In this document: one piece after another, positions 11,372-23,147 of the stretch
Layout of the letters: the number at the start of each line of letters is the position of its first letter
Position numbering within the stretch: the stretch's first letter is position 1
Source: Diadema setosum
Lineage: Eukaryota > Echinodermata > Echinoidea > Diadematoida > Diadematidae
Length of the DNA stretch: 64,000 nt
Direction: 5' to 3'
NCBI GenBank assembly: GCA_033980235.1
Contig: CM067077.1
Coordinates: 124,001-188,000 of the forward strand
Made by a program: the position numbers and the translations under genes
Notes under the pieces: model-generated
Told to the model about the DNA's origin: nothing
Database searches by the model: none
Seen by the model: only the letters and a program-made list of their open reading frames with translations

Positions 11372-12959
11372 CTGTGTGTACTGTGTACTGTGTACTGTGA
11401 ATGTTTGAGAGGTATGCAAAAATCTTAAGGAGGCTGCTTTTCAAACCATGCCTAAATCTCGCCAGATAAGATCTTCCAGAGAATATAGCAGTGGAATGAC
11501 GTAATGTATCAAACCACGTCTAAACCAACACGATCGAAGCAGTAATAAACTGTATTTACTTGTTTACGTCATCACTTTGTGTATGTTCAGGCGTCTTACA
11601 GAAGCCCGTATAAGATAAGTACTCGTTCACTGGTTACACTTCATCTTGACAAATGACCGAGCTCTGTGATAGATAACATTGTTCAGGTTGGTAAGAGAAG
11701 GTAAAATAAGGTTTTAGGCCTACTCTCTTCTCGACACCTCCCTTGACAAGCAAAGAGGATTCTACCTTTAACGCTTAACCACCATAATGTGGATGTACCT
11801 CGGTCGCCCCTCATCCATTCACTGGGCTGATTTAATGCATCATAGCATTGATTCCTACGGTTCCCCTCCATCGCCCCACATGGCGATTAGCAAGTCAAAT
11901 CAGTTGTCATGGTAACCAAACGACTCGTGTATTGGGGGCACATGGAGAGGGCCAAAGTCTGCTTGAAAAGAGATTGAACTCCAGGGAATATTGGAACATT
12001 ATGAGCTGTTAAGATGATGATGACTGGTAGACAGACACGGCTGAATGTGAGAGAACATGTTTTTCGGCCTTTATTTTATGCTTACAAATGTATTGGACCT
12101 TTAATTTGAATTTGAAAAAGAAAATTATCAACCATCGGCCCTAAATATATAACTGCCTAAAAGAAAAATTTAATAAAAATAAAAACTCAATCCCGCAAGA
12201 CATTCCCCTGCTTTGAATGCATAACATCTTCATATCGTTAAATCCATTAAAATATAACAACTGATAACAGAAGGTGGCAAAGGAAACTGATTTTCAGTAG
12301 GATTTTTCATACCTCTTGTTTAATATCACCGACAAAATATCACAATGTGACACAAATTGAAATATTATGTGCAACGAGTTCGACATGATTTTTTCTTTTA
12401 TTTGAATTCGAAATGGAGGAGAAAAAGAAAGATAAAGTTTGAGAGAGAATGAGAAGGAAAGAGAAGGGAGGAGGAAGAAGGTAAGGAGGAGAGGAAATAG
12501 GTGAATATATCCCATTTATGGATGCTAACGATGAGGATGATGGTGGTGGTGGTGGTGGTGATGATGATGGCACAGGAATCAGATGGCTGCTTGCACGAGT
12601 CTTCATTAATGGCTTTTCATTATCAAAAGACATAACACGCTGTATTCAAGGGCAAAATTAAACGGCAAAAGCATTTGCGATGCACATTTTAAGCGATGTG
12701 AATTAAGGGGATAACAACCACGAAATGAATACATTAGTAACTACATAACACAATTTGCAGAGTCACATGTCTCTTTCATTAATCCATTACCAAGAGGAAG
12801 TACATGACTGTACAGCAAAAGGGCGTCCCTTGTTTTAAAACAAAGAAAAATCTGTAAAATGCAGGACGACGTGGCCCCGATGAGTAATTAGGTGATCACA
12901 AGGACGGTCATAATAAACAGTGCCTTAAACTTTGGATATGTGTTGCCCGATCAAAATCA

Positions 12960-12990
12960 TTTTTTTTTTTTTTTTTTGGGGGGGGGGGGG
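12960..12990. repeat. T18G13 homopolymer junction
   Basis: Eighteen T run directly into thirteen G. Similar abrupt junctions occur at 24787-24808 (opposite strand sense) and 60248-60292. Confidence 0.9.
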
Positions 12991-14175
12991 ATCTAAATAT
13001 GGTAAACCAAGAAACCTATTTGCTGTAAAACAGACTTTCTTTTTGAAATCGGAGGAATACGGCTGAATATCTGGGATAAGATTACTCAAAGACTTGAACA
13101 ATAAAGTACAATTATAAGTAGTCAAACCTGCAGAGCAATAACAACACATGCAGGCTGACGTCACACACACCAACACATTGTACAATACGATACATTTCAA
13201 CAGGTTCACCTTCAACGAGTCGGCAGCTTTTGATAGAATATAATAGAATATAATAGATATTATGTAATAGTAATAGTAAAGAATTTTACTTTGTGAGCAC
13301 TGGCAGGCCCATGTGTCACTTTCTTACATCTTTGTATGTTATATTGCAATTGTATGGCCAAATTAATAATAATAGTAATAATAATAATAATAATTAGGAT
13401 GATAATAATGATAACAATAAACAAAATAATGCATTTTCTTAAAACCGTCAAAATCGGAGAAAGTGGTTTACGTCGTAAATACAATTGTTAGATCGCAGTA
13501 GAGTTCTTACAATCGCCGAGCAGTACCCCAAGAAAACAATCCACACGGGAATGACCAAAAGATTAAAAACAAATCTACTCCTTCAGTCCATGATACCATG
13601 GTAACCACCTTATACGACATTAAAATCACGTCAGCTCTAAGTGACACTACGTATGCTGGGACTGTTTTCAAACACTGTCCGCACGTAAATGACATTCATT
13701 AGTTTTTCTAATTAGAAAGCGTATTACCTTCAGTCTTTGTCTTGTGTCTGGTTCAAGACTACAATCTCACTACACGATCACTTCTTATCTCTATACGCGA
13801 ACACGTACTATAAAGTCATGGTTTGCCGCATTTTTGGTTGTATCTGCGTTTATAAATCAGCCGAGGACATGTTGAGTACGAAAGGAGAAAGAAGATCGAA
13901 ATTTAGCCGAAAGGAAAAAGAGCCAGGGGCCATAATTATGCTCGTCTGGCCTTCGAGTGGTATTCAACATTAGTCCCTTCTAGCAGCCCTGGAGGATATG
14001 ACATTTACTGCGTAACAGATTCAGATAACGATTACAGTGAAATACAGGCTATAATTTATAGAGAAATGATTGAAAAATACATGCACGTGTTTGCCAAAGG
14101 CTAATAGGGGAGCACATCCCCTTCTTGAATGGCTCAGTATTCCCTGCATCTAATGATTCCTTCCAAATCTGATCA

Positions 14176-14176
<1 letters not shown>

Positions 14177-14221
<45 letters not shown>

Positions 14222-14262
14222 TTATATATATATATATATATCGAATATATATATATATATCA
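14177..14262. repeat. (AT)n microsatellite, interrupted
   Basis: Two blocks of AT units are separated by CTT and TCGA interruptions. The Tyr/Ile-rich open frame crossing it is a by-product. Confidence 0.95.
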
Positions 14263-14893
14263 TACATATATAGGGAGAGAGAAAAAATAAGGGAGGATAT
14301 CTTATCAAGGGAGCCATCCGAAGAACTGCCAAGAAAATTGTTATATTTACCCTAGATAGACATGTGTACAGAATTCCACGAGAGTGTTTCCATTGTCTGG
14401 AGGGGATGTTATATACTGACTGTATTTAGTAAGTGAGTATACGGTAAACTTCTTGTTTTCTTTCAGTCTTTACACTCACTGGACAACTCGGCGTATAATT
14501 GTTTTCAGGCGGTTTGGATCAGTATACAACCTTGGAAGAAGAAATGGTATGAACTACATCAGAGGCCTTCTGCCTCATAAGTCATTGGTCAATGGTCGCA
14601 TAATAATATGTGAGCGAGCTTAGTTGACGTCACCCAACTTAACATTGTCACTTGGTCGATATAAGTTGTACTACATTATTCTATCTCATTTTTTTTTTAC
14701 ATGTTACCACATGACACACCAACGACAAATTCTCCACACACGATTTACAGCCCACAGTTTCCTTTTACGTGACAGGAATACTGGCGTTTTACGCGGCTTG
14801 ATAAAACATGAAATTGAGAACGAAAGAGAGAATTGGGGTGGGATATTGTGATCGTTTTGAAAGAAAGTACATTTAATGTCACGACACATCATG

Positions 14894-15928
14894 TCAGCTC
14901 GTTGATGGCAACATGTGAGGATCTCGCATTTCGAAGAGATATGTCAGTCTCCCTGTGCGCCTCGCGATATCATACGCCGTTTCGTCGGCGCCGTTCTTCA
15001 GCGTGATGTCGATATAGCGACTCATGATCAGCATTTGAATCACCTCCTCCGCCTCGGCGTTTGATGCCGCCAAATGAAGCGCAGTCTGCCCGCCGTTAGT
15101 CATGGCATTGACGTCACAACCTGCCTGGAGAAGTAGTGAGGCCACGTGAGGATTATTCCATCGCGCTGCACAGTGTAGGGGCTGCCATCCATCTCCCGTC
15201 TTGGCGTATAAGTCCGCACCCTTCTCTAGGAGAAGCTCCACCATGGCCTTGTGACCGTTGTAGGTGGCCCGGTGAAGGGGCGTGTATCCATCCTCGTCAG
15301 TGATACATATTAGGTCAGGTTTAGAGGACAAAATCTCACGTGCCGTTTCCATCTCGTTATTCTCTGCTGCCCAAAGCAACCGCTTTCCAGGATCACTCTC
15401 AATGTCCTCATTAATCTTACTGTCCTCTTCAGGATCGTCCTCGTCCCAGACGCTCTTCCAGCTCCCACGCCTTTGCCTCTTTTCTTTCTCTGTCTCCATA
15501 ATGTTCAGAAGGAGCTCTGTGTTTTCTCGTGTTTTCTTCGCCTCACTCTCATCGTCATCATCATCGCTGTGGTGGCCTTCAAGGCCAGCCTGGAACGCGC
15601 GCTCAATGGCAGCCGAGTATAAATTCCTACTAGGTGCGGCATGGCCACTCAAGTCCACTTCGTCGCAATCTTCCACCTGTTCCACCTGTTCGGGAGTTCC
15701 TTCTCCTTCTGACTCCTCAAGACCTCCATCAGCACCTTTGTTCTCACTGTCCGTGGTGCGTCCTTTAGCCATGCAGCCCTCGTTCTTGAGAGGCAAGTCT
15801 GTGCCAACTCGAGGGACACTCAGCCGTCGGTCCGTGCGATATTTAGCAAGTTTCTCTTTCAGTTCCTCTTTATCTAGACTCTCCACACTCTCACTTAGTT
15901 CCTTCGCCTTCTCGCTGCAAACTTCCAT
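14894..15928 (-). CDS. ANKRD49: Ankyrin repeat domain-containing protein 49
   Basis: Single-exon frame of 344 aa. The C-terminal half (about 182-334) carries four to five ankyrin repeats, for example DGYTPLHRATYNGH (213-226) and DGWQPLHCAARWNNPHVASL (246-265), and ends with DETAYDIARRTGRLTYLFEM. This matches ANKRD49 closely, including KRLLWAAENN before the first repeat. Vertebrate ANKRD49 is about 239 aa, so this protein has roughly 100 extra N-terminal residues: a Lys/Glu helix (1-35), a Glu-rich stretch and an SDDDDDESE run (121-129). The ATG at 15928 has a strong context (GCCATGG). The frame stays open nine codons further upstream but only reaches a TTG. ANKRD49 is described as a nuclear protein with roles in spermatogenesis and autophagy in mammals; the role here is inferred from orthology. 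The long open frame on the opposite strand is a shadow. Confidence 0.93.
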   Translation of the reverse strand: MEVCSEKAKELSESVESLDKEELKEKLAKYRTDRRLSVPRVGTDLPLKNEGCMAKGRTTDSENKGADGGLEESEGEGTPEQVEQVEDCDEVDLSGHAAPSRNLYSAAIERAFQAGLEGHHSDDDDDESEAKKTRENTELLLNIMETEKEKRQRRGSWKSVWDEDDPEEDSKINEDIESDPGKRLLWAAENNEMETAREILSSKPDLICITDEDGYTPLHRATYNGHKAMVELLLEKGADLYAKTGDGWQPLHCAARWNNPHVASLLLQAGCDVNAMTNGGQTALHLAASNAEAEEVIQMLIMSRYIDITLKNGADETAYDIARRTGRLTYLFEMRDPHMLPSTS

Positions 15929-16081
15929 GGCCACCAGAACGACTAATCTCTTCAAGCCCTGCAGCAGACTCTCAGACAGGCTCGATAGCTTCGTTTTTTT
16001 CTTAAGCGGACAGCATGCAATATTCGATTGCTTCTATCAGAAAAATAAATATAAAGGAATGACAGAAGAGCAACAAATTAC

Positions 16082-17763
16082 GCAATGATAAGTCTCTAGG
16101 CTGCTCAAGTTGTACCAAGACTGAACGAGCACTCAGATATTCAGTGTGGCACGTTTTAAAGTTTTGCCTCAAAGGACTTCACGATCACACCGACAAAGAG
16201 ACGTTAGTAGAGATGCGGCATGTCAAACGGAGTTAAGGGTGCTCCGAGATCGTCCAGCATCGTAGAGGACAGCCCCACTCAACGTTCGTTTAGAAGTTGA
16301 GTATGCAGCCGTTGGGTAGGCGGCCTTCTATGTGCGAAAAGAATTAGGATGTTTGGACGTCGACCTGAGAGGGACATAATATAAAGAACGAGAAAAGCTA
16401 GGCCATTAATATTGTACTCACTACACGAACAATATAGAAACAGAAAACAAAACAAAACAAAATAAAAGGAAACACAAATCTAATACACAGAACATTGAAT
16501 GCAAAATAATGTTTTTGTCCTTTTTCAACACCACTGTTACTTTGTTTTACCTGTGTTAAGAGGACTTGAAGTATTATGTAAAAGAGTTGTAGCTCACAAT
16601 CTAACGCTTTGTTAAATCATTATTACATGTCACAACGTACATGACGTACAATCAATACCAAACGGAAATTTTCAAACAACATATCAAATAACAAGCATTA
16701 ATTACAGCACCTATGGCAGCGGTCATGTAACAACCAACCACAACTAATGTGATTATTGGAGTCATCACCATACAAGTGTTGTTGTCTTGCAAAATTTCTT
16801 TATGACATGGGCACCTGATTGACCCAAAGATCACAGTATTTAGATTGATTACTTTCACGCCCACTTTTAACACATATCTCATACCCTGAATGACCCTATA
16901 CGTCTCTTCACATGTCGTGCAACTCAAAGAGGTTGTAGTAACGTGTATGCAGTGAGTATGATATATGACCTCTCTAGTCAAACTTCACTAGCGGGTTTTC
17001 TTTTTGGTACAGCCGAGCTTCTCCATTTTTTTTTTTCATCAACACCTCACTTGCTTGAGATTTATATCTTGTACCTACAGTCGATGTGACCTAATGGGGA
17101 TTTTTCACTGGAAATGGCTGAAGTCGTTGCTCAGTGTGCAAGAGCTTTGTTGAGCATGACTGCCAACATTAAACGATGTATACATACATGCATGCACACA
17201 TACACACACACACACACACTTGCATTCATGATACGTATACATTTATGGAAATATGTTACATTCTGAAATGTCTGAATATGTATGTTTTGTATGTATCCAT
17301 GTATAACATTTTAACATGTAAGTATATTTCAAACACCCGTTCATTTACTGACAAGCAACACGCGTTCGAAAAGCTGTTATCAACATGTTCTATAGGATAC
17401 CATATAGCCAAGTTCAATCACAACCAAGAAAGACACAATACATTCGTCTTGATGCAAGCTCCGAGAATATAAGAAGTGGCGTACACGTAAACGGAATGGT
17501 AATGCTATATAAACACAATCATCCACGCCACTATAACAAACAATATTCCCTCGCCCAGAATGCTTGACCAAAGCTGGAGTGTGGCTCAGTTTACACAGTG
17601 GATATAATAAATGGAGGCTGAGAGAGACGTGTGTTGTTTTTACTGTCACCTTCTATGTACCTCAAGACGCCTGCACGGATCGAGCGAAGCCTAGATCAAC
17701 AGTGCAAACCGAAGAAGATCCTTGTAGAACTCGAAGTACCTCACTTGACCTTGTTGAATCAAT
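16082..17763. other. Intergenic, upstream of ANKRD49
   Basis: This region contains the presumed 5' flank of ANKRD49, a short (CA)n at about 17193-17219 and one candidate minus-strand open frame listed separately. No clear promoter element was picked out. Confidence 0.5.
16652..16981 (-). CDS. Unrecognised open frame with Cys-rich part and a hydrophobic C-terminus
   Basis: A 109-codon frame between stops with no ATG at its beginning; the first codon is TTG. It reads SCTTCEETY, RYVLKVGVKVINL and IRCPCHKEI, then a hydrophobic stretch ITLVVVGCYMTAAIGAVINA. A cysteine-bearing domain followed by a membrane span is plausible. The CPC with preceding beta-strand-like text faintly recalls NTR/C345C modules, but I do not recognise the protein. 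It could be chance in AT-rich DNA. It lies upstream of ANKRD49 on the same strand, and no splice sites linking the two were established. Confidence 0.18.
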   Translation of the reverse strand: MTREVIYHTHCIHVTTTSLSCTTCEETYRVIQGMRYVLKVGVKVINLNTVIFGSIRCPCHKEILQDNNTCMVMTPIITLVVVGCYMTAAIGAVINACYLICCLKISVWY

Positions 17764-18523
17764 GTGACCCGCTACAACAAAAAGGTCCTAAAGTCGCGCA
17801 CGGTCGAAGCCGTGAAAATCGAGTTTGAAGTCAGAGCATTAAAATTGGTCAAAACTTACGATTTTCTGATTTTGATATATTATTGAAGTCTAATATGTCT
17901 TCTATCATCTGTCGAAATTTTGAAGCAAAATGGTGAAAGCAAAGACGAAAAAATTGCGTTTTTCTGAGCCATGTTTTTTGGCGTTTCAACGGAGCAGAAA
18001 CTGGTTCGAAAATTTAGATTGAGCGCCACAGATAGGTTCCGCCCCTAACAACGACCGGAGTGATCTCACTGATCAGTTTGCTGCTTGCTTGCTGCTAACC
18101 GAAGCGTGAAGCTCGCACACTGCCCAGTCGCCTGGTGCGTGCGGGCGGGGTGCGCTATGCTCTGCCGCTTCTCACATCCTGGTCACTGATTGGTTGGTGA
18201 GGAGACCGCCAACGCTGATGTGCTTGAATGAACTCTTCGGGGGTTGCTAGGGCTTACCTTCTATTGTCCAGAGGTGAAAACTGACTTGCGTGTGTTAATC
18301 GCGATTGCGTCGAAAGGAAGACTTTTAGGGCGCTTTTCTCGAAACAGTGATTTTCCAGACGTCTCGACATGCTCTCTTTTAAACATCGATATCTCCGCAG
18401 CCGATTATTTTTATAAAATGTGTTATATATCAATTTAAAGCAGAAAGATTAAGGGATTATACCATGCAATTTTCAAATAATCGACCTCTCCCGACTTTAG
18501 GATCATTTTGTTGTAGCGGGTCA
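17764..18523. mobile_element. Non-autonomous DNA element with ~34-bp terminal inverted repeats
   Basis: The left end GTGACCCGCTACAACAAAA...GGTCCTAAAGTCG is matched at the right end by the reverse complement CGACTTTAGGATCATTTTG...GTAGCGGGTCAC. A 4-bp CAAT flanks both ends and may be the target duplication. The 760-bp interior has no transposase; its middle (about 18020-18200) is unusually GC-rich. The family was not identified. Confidence 0.75.
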
Positions 18524-18549
18524 CCAATGTTCTCAATATCCTAAATGTC

Positions 18550-18852
18550 CAGAGACTCCAACTCTCCCGTTTTCGACGGGAGATCTCCCGCCGAAAGCCC
18601 ATTTTTGCAAAATCTCCCGTTCTCCCGCTTGAGATTTGATTTCTCCCGCCCTGGCTCTGTGTCTCCCGGTGGAAAGGATTTCTTACTTATTGCTATCGTA
18701 TGTTGAAAAAATAAGCCTTAGATAGCACCAGAGAACATCTAGAACCCTAGGAACTTCGCGGTTCGCATACATCAACTTGGAGTCTCCCGTTTGCTTGTGG
18801 TTTCGGACGGGAGAATCTGCAGATCAGAAGGTGCTTGGAGTTGGAGTCTCTG
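18550..18852. mobile_element. Short DNA element rich in CTCCCG/CGGGAG words
   Basis: The ends CAGAGACTCCAACTC and GAGTTGGAGTCTCTG are exact reverse complements, and AATGTC is repeated outside both. Inside, CTCCCG and CGGGAG recur and can pair. A CAG-start terminus suggests an hAT-like non-autonomous element, but an 8-bp duplication expected for hAT is not complete. It sits 26 bp after the preceding element. Confidence 0.75.
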
Positions 18853-19658
18853 AATGTCCTCATGACAGTTTGATTGGCTCTGAATGAAGCTTCTGTATTT
18901 TTCTCGGCTTTATTTCACCCCTTTCCTATTTTACCAGGACTAACTACAGTTTCCATTGTTAGGTTGGTGGTATTAATGGAACTAATCCTTAGTGTTTCAA
19001 TCATATGGAATGCACAAGAGAAATATATGTAACTACCTTGTATCACATTCTGATACGCCTAACGCCATCAACGGCAACTGGAATAGAAATACAATGCAAG
19101 ATAGATATAAACTTACAACGCAATAAAACTGTCTGTCCCTTCCAATATCATTAAAAGAGTAATTGAGAATATTATAATAACTTATAGAGAGAAAGGTTTA
19201 TGAAAAAGAAGGGGACATTTGAATCGTTTTCGTAAAGCAGACAGCACTGTGCTGGAGCTATGTAGAAACCATTGATTGCCTCTCACCTGTAATAGCTAGC
19301 ATTGTGTGTGACCACATTGAGAGCAGCTTGCAGAAGCGAATGACAGGCTGTGTCCTCCGAAATATTTTTCTTCCAACAATTCGCTTTAGCTAAGGTCACT
19401 TGGGGAAAGTGATAGCATCGCAAAGCCTACGCTCTTCTTTCCACCTTGAAACGAGTTTCTGTCGACCAGCTAATTCTATTACTGCTCGGACCAGCCGTAG
19501 TCCCTTCAGGGCACATCTTCCGCAGCGCAGGCTGCCCGCGTTGAAAACCAGTAAACATTGTAAACATGCTCCGAAGACGTCTCAGCATTAGCCGAATGAA
19601 ATCAACTTATTGGCCGTTAATGAAATCTGTTTGACTGCATTACCAACGGGACGCCATC

Positions 19659-19868
19659 TAAGACTAGTTTGCAGGCACAAACCCTTGTTGGTCGTAAAGG
19701 AGTCTGCGCCAAGACTACTACATGCACCACTTTGGCACTGTCCCATAGGCCCTGTGTTGAAGCTTCTCCTTGTTGGGAGAGGATGCAGTGTAGTGGTGCG
19801 TGTATTAGTCTTGGCGCATGCAGACTCCTATACGACCAACAAGGGTTTGTGCCTGCAAACTAATCTAA
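19659..19868. repeat. Long hairpin (about 75-bp arms)
   Basis: The left arm contains TAGTTTGCAGGCACAAACCC, GTTGGTCGTA and GGAGTCTGCGCCAAGACTA. The right arm is its reverse complement with only a few differences. The loop is about 55 bp. There is no coding content; the open frames are arm translations. Confidence 0.85.
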
Positions 19869-20254
19869 GACAGAGCTTCCCTGCGGTGATCATAGTAAAA
19901 CGAACTGCATGAAGATAAATAGGGGCCTGAAGTAAAGCTGAGAGTGAACGTTTTAAGTGTTAGTAATCACCACCAACAGCTTTTTTTTTTTCAGTTGTAA
20001 CTTATCTACGCCCCTCATGCAATGGGAACCTATAGAGGGACTCCTTGCATACTTATGTTGAAATATTATTACCATATAGTACAGGAATATAAAAATCGAT
20101 TATTCTAGGAAAACATTCCACTCGTATTTCTTACATCATGTTGGCATATCACCGTAATAGCACGTGAATGAACAATTATGTTATTATGAATGAAAAAAAT
20201 ATATATATATAGCCAAACATACAACTTACATTCTCTTCAGGACTATAATAATGA

Positions 20255-20522
20255 TAAGACAGTCCTACAAATCCAACAAGCAAAAACCAAAGCTTTCGAA
20301 CGTACATTTCCATAAGCTGGATCTGTTGTCTGGAACGCTTTACCAAAACAACTCCGCCTATGTGATTCAGAAGAAATATTTAGAAGGAAACTCAAGACTG
20401 AACTGTTTCAATTGTAATTATGTTGTTTCTATACTTTGTGAATGTTGTATGTTGATGTACGTATACAGCGCTTTGATTAGGTCCTGTCAAAGCGCTCCAT
20501 AAGAAATACATGTAGTTATTAT
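20255..20522 (+). mobile_element. 3' end of a CR1/L2-like non-LTR retrotransposon (degraded)
   Basis: One frame reads AGSVVWNALPKQLR...EEIFRRKLKTELFQL and then stop at 20415-20417. This is the typical C-terminus of CR1/L2-type ORF2 (LWNxLPxxLR...FxxxLKxxLF). An in-frame TAA at 20313-20315 just before AGS shows decay. The 3' untranslated part has the self-complementary AGCGCTTTGA...TCAAAGCGCT stem and ends at the (ATT)n run, as such elements often do. The upstream body is missing (5' truncation). Confidence 0.65.
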
Positions 20523-20563
20523 TATTATTAGTAGTAGTAGTAGTAGTAGTATCATTATTACTA

Positions 20564-20615
<52 letters not shown>

Positions 20616-20684
20616 CATTATTATCATCATCATCATTATCATTTTTATTATTATTATTATCATATTACCATTATTATTATGAAA
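20515..20684. repeat. (ATT)n compound microsatellite
   Basis: Mixed ATT, AGT and ATC trinucleotides, continuous with the LINE 3' end and possibly seeded by its tail. Confidence 0.9.
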
Positions 20685-20689
20685 AAAAG

Positions 20690-22422
20690 ACTTTATTACA
20701 TCAATATAATAGAAAGCCTCGACATGATGTTAAAACCAAGTGGTGTACTTGGTTTTGCCCTGTGAACGGTAGGTTTCAGTAACTAATCATGGACGTTCAC
20801 ATGATCACAATGCAAGTACACGGCCAGTTTCTTGTGTAAAACAAAATAATCGAGGAAAGTTGAGCTGACTCGAGCTTGAAAGTCTCACTGCACGAAGAGT
20901 GACGAGGAGAAGCGTTGAAAACGAGCATGACATTCCTATCTTCCCTCTCAGCATTGCTTGCCCTTTTCCCTCCCTCCCTCGACTGAGAGACTATCGACAG
21001 ACCATCAACTGCTTAGTTGCATCCTTCTAGCTTTGAACAGCATCTCGCTCATCTCTGAGTAACTAGATTCTTACTACGGTGACCCGTCAACAGCTCCTTG
21101 AAGGATTATTTTGCCATAGGATGCCAGCACATCCCTCAGTTTCTTCCTATTATTTCCCTTCCAGTACTCTCGCCTCTCCCTGCACCCCATATACTAGTAT
21201 AGGCCTAACCTCTGCGCAAAGCAAGAGGGCAACGATGCAGGCAACTGCAAATTTAGAGATAAAAAGAGCAGAAACTAGTCTTCTTCCCTTTCAGATTTGA
21301 AAACTCGATATTTTACCAAATATTAGATGCTCAACAACTTCAAAAGATAATGACCTTGTGTATTTGAATGTTTATTGACAGAATTTAACCTACATTAACA
21401 TCACTTTGATAAGGCTGATAATGTACAGTATATATCAAAGATTATATGACAAACATCCTTGTTCAAGGAGTGTTACTAACGCACACACCTGACTTCATAA
21501 TATCAAAACGTGAAGGAATAGTATGTTGAAATATGAAGGGCGTTTACTCGAAGAAGAAAAAAAAAAAAAAAACCTGCCGTAATGACTTCTCAACAACAGA
21601 AATATAGCTCAGTTAGAAGTATACATGCAAATTGAAACTTGTTTTTCCAGCACTCTAGAAATGTACGTAAAAATGGTTATGGTGCTGAAAGATTTTATCC
21701 TTTGTCTAATGCAATATCTAATTTCCACGTTTTCATTCCACTATATTTCTTTCATTTTCCCCAAGGCAATAGAGTGCTTGTCTCTTTCATAATACCTACT
21801 CTAGCAAACCGTTCGGTTTCAAGTTGTCATGGGAATAAAAATATTGGATGTGCACGACTGTCTATAAAGTATAACAACTTTAATTCGAGACGTCGTTTGC
21901 AGGGACTATAATGTAGCTTTATGGATTTTTTCTTCTTCTCTAACGCGTCTAAATAGAACAATGTACGAATTACTTTATTTCTCTCAAGGTTGAAGAGGGA
22001 ACGTCGATGGCATTTGATGAAAAACAGAGTGCTTTAAGTGATTTATCAGTAAACCCAAGATGAAGTGCCGGACAATCAGGTCTTCATTATACAAGCATCT
22101 TCTCCAACGGACCACAAGAACTCAGTTTTTTTCACCCAACACTTTTTATTTCACAAAGAAAGAAACATTATTGTACGATATATTTAGTGACTATTATAGC
22201 TGTGAACTTATGAAATAACGAGTTGGCTCTAGTCGCAGTTGCTGGGATTCGTTAGTTCGGGTTAATGACGAGAATGTCACCTAATCGCCTAATATAAGTA
22301 TAATGTTTAAGATATGATAAAGTCACATTGTAGAATGATATCTCCCAATTTCCCTGTTAAACTTCTTTTGACAGTCACATGCATATACATGTACGTATAA
22401 TGCAGGTTGCCTTACGTTACAC
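20690..22422. other. Intergenic with one candidate terminal exon
   Basis: Unique sequence and no recognised gene apart from the small candidate exon at 21989. A poly-A run lies near 21555. Confidence 0.5.
21989..22063 (+). CDS. Candidate terminal exon, unknown protein
   Basis: A pyrimidine-rich tract ending TTTCTCTCAAG is followed by 24 codons reading VEEGTSMAFDEKQSALSDLS and then VNPR and TGA. The composition is coding-like (acidic tail). No upstream exon in compatible phase was found, so this is a weak call. Confidence 0.18.
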   Translation, partial: VEEGTSMAFDEKQSALSDLSVNPR

Positions 22423-23147
22423 CAGGGAGGTGCGAGAGAAGGAGAGGCAACTAAAGCTCTCCTTTGAAGTCATGCGCGGCACCGCCGAGAAGTTATGCGT
22501 TCAACTACAGGTGTTACCCATGTGCTTTGACAAAAGAGAGCATCAATAATCGGGACTAGCGCTCTCACATCTAGAAATATTTGCTCCTACTGCAATTCGC
22601 TCTCTCTTTCAATGTGATGGCAACAATGAATTTGTGTACCTTGAATTGGAGCAGCGAATCAAAATGCAGTGTAACACTCACAATTTTAACAGCAAATGTT
22701 TAAAAACACGCTGGAACACGCTTTAACGGAGTACTTTATTTGAAAGATCAAAATATCCCCTTATTAACAGATAGAAAATAAACATGCGGAAATGTGCGCA
22801 TTATAGAAAAAATTAGGTTTTTAAGAGGGCCTAATGTTCATTTCCTTTCGATTTGCGAATTACGAAGAAACTAGAAATACATGTTAATAATATTGAATTC
22901 TTTCCTAAACTATTCTAAATCAATTCGAGTATTTCATTTGAAATTTTGCGGTGAAATAAAGCTTGTAATTCAACGAAAGGTGAAATGCGTATTTCGTCTC
23001 CGAACTTCGTCATGCAACTAGAGCGGTGCCGAGCATGACTTCAAAGCGGAATGGAATGCTAGACATCCCATTCTAACGCCTTGAACCCAAACATGTGTTT
23101 GCATGAATTACGAAGAGTTGCCACTCCATCTCTGTAACACCTCCCTG
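22423..23147. mobile_element. hAT-like non-autonomous element (725 bp)
   Basis: The termini are CAGGGAGGTG and CACCTCCCTG. The same 7-bp GTTACAC flanks both (22416-22422 and 23148-23154) and is a likely target duplication, close to the 8 bp of hAT. Sub-terminal inverted repeats are also seen (CTTTGAAGTCATGC-GGCACCGC on the left and its reverse complement near 23017-23046). There is no transposase inside. Confidence 0.75.

Larger units (their letters stand above)
10342..14893. other. Intergenic, no gene recognised
   Basis: Largely unique AT-rich sequence with (GA)n near 10935-10965, a T18G13 homopolymer junction, GGT/GAT-rich simple repeat at 12535-12570, (AAT)n near 13366-13395 and (AT)n at 14177-14262. 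One segment resembling a transposase DNA-binding domain is listed separately. No multi-exon gene could be built. Confidence 0.55.

Noticed and set aside
15282..16088. 268-codon open frame on the + strand
   Set aside because: It lies antisense to the well-supported ANKRD49 frame; its Ser/Leu-rich product mirrors the Glu/Lys-rich codons of the real gene.
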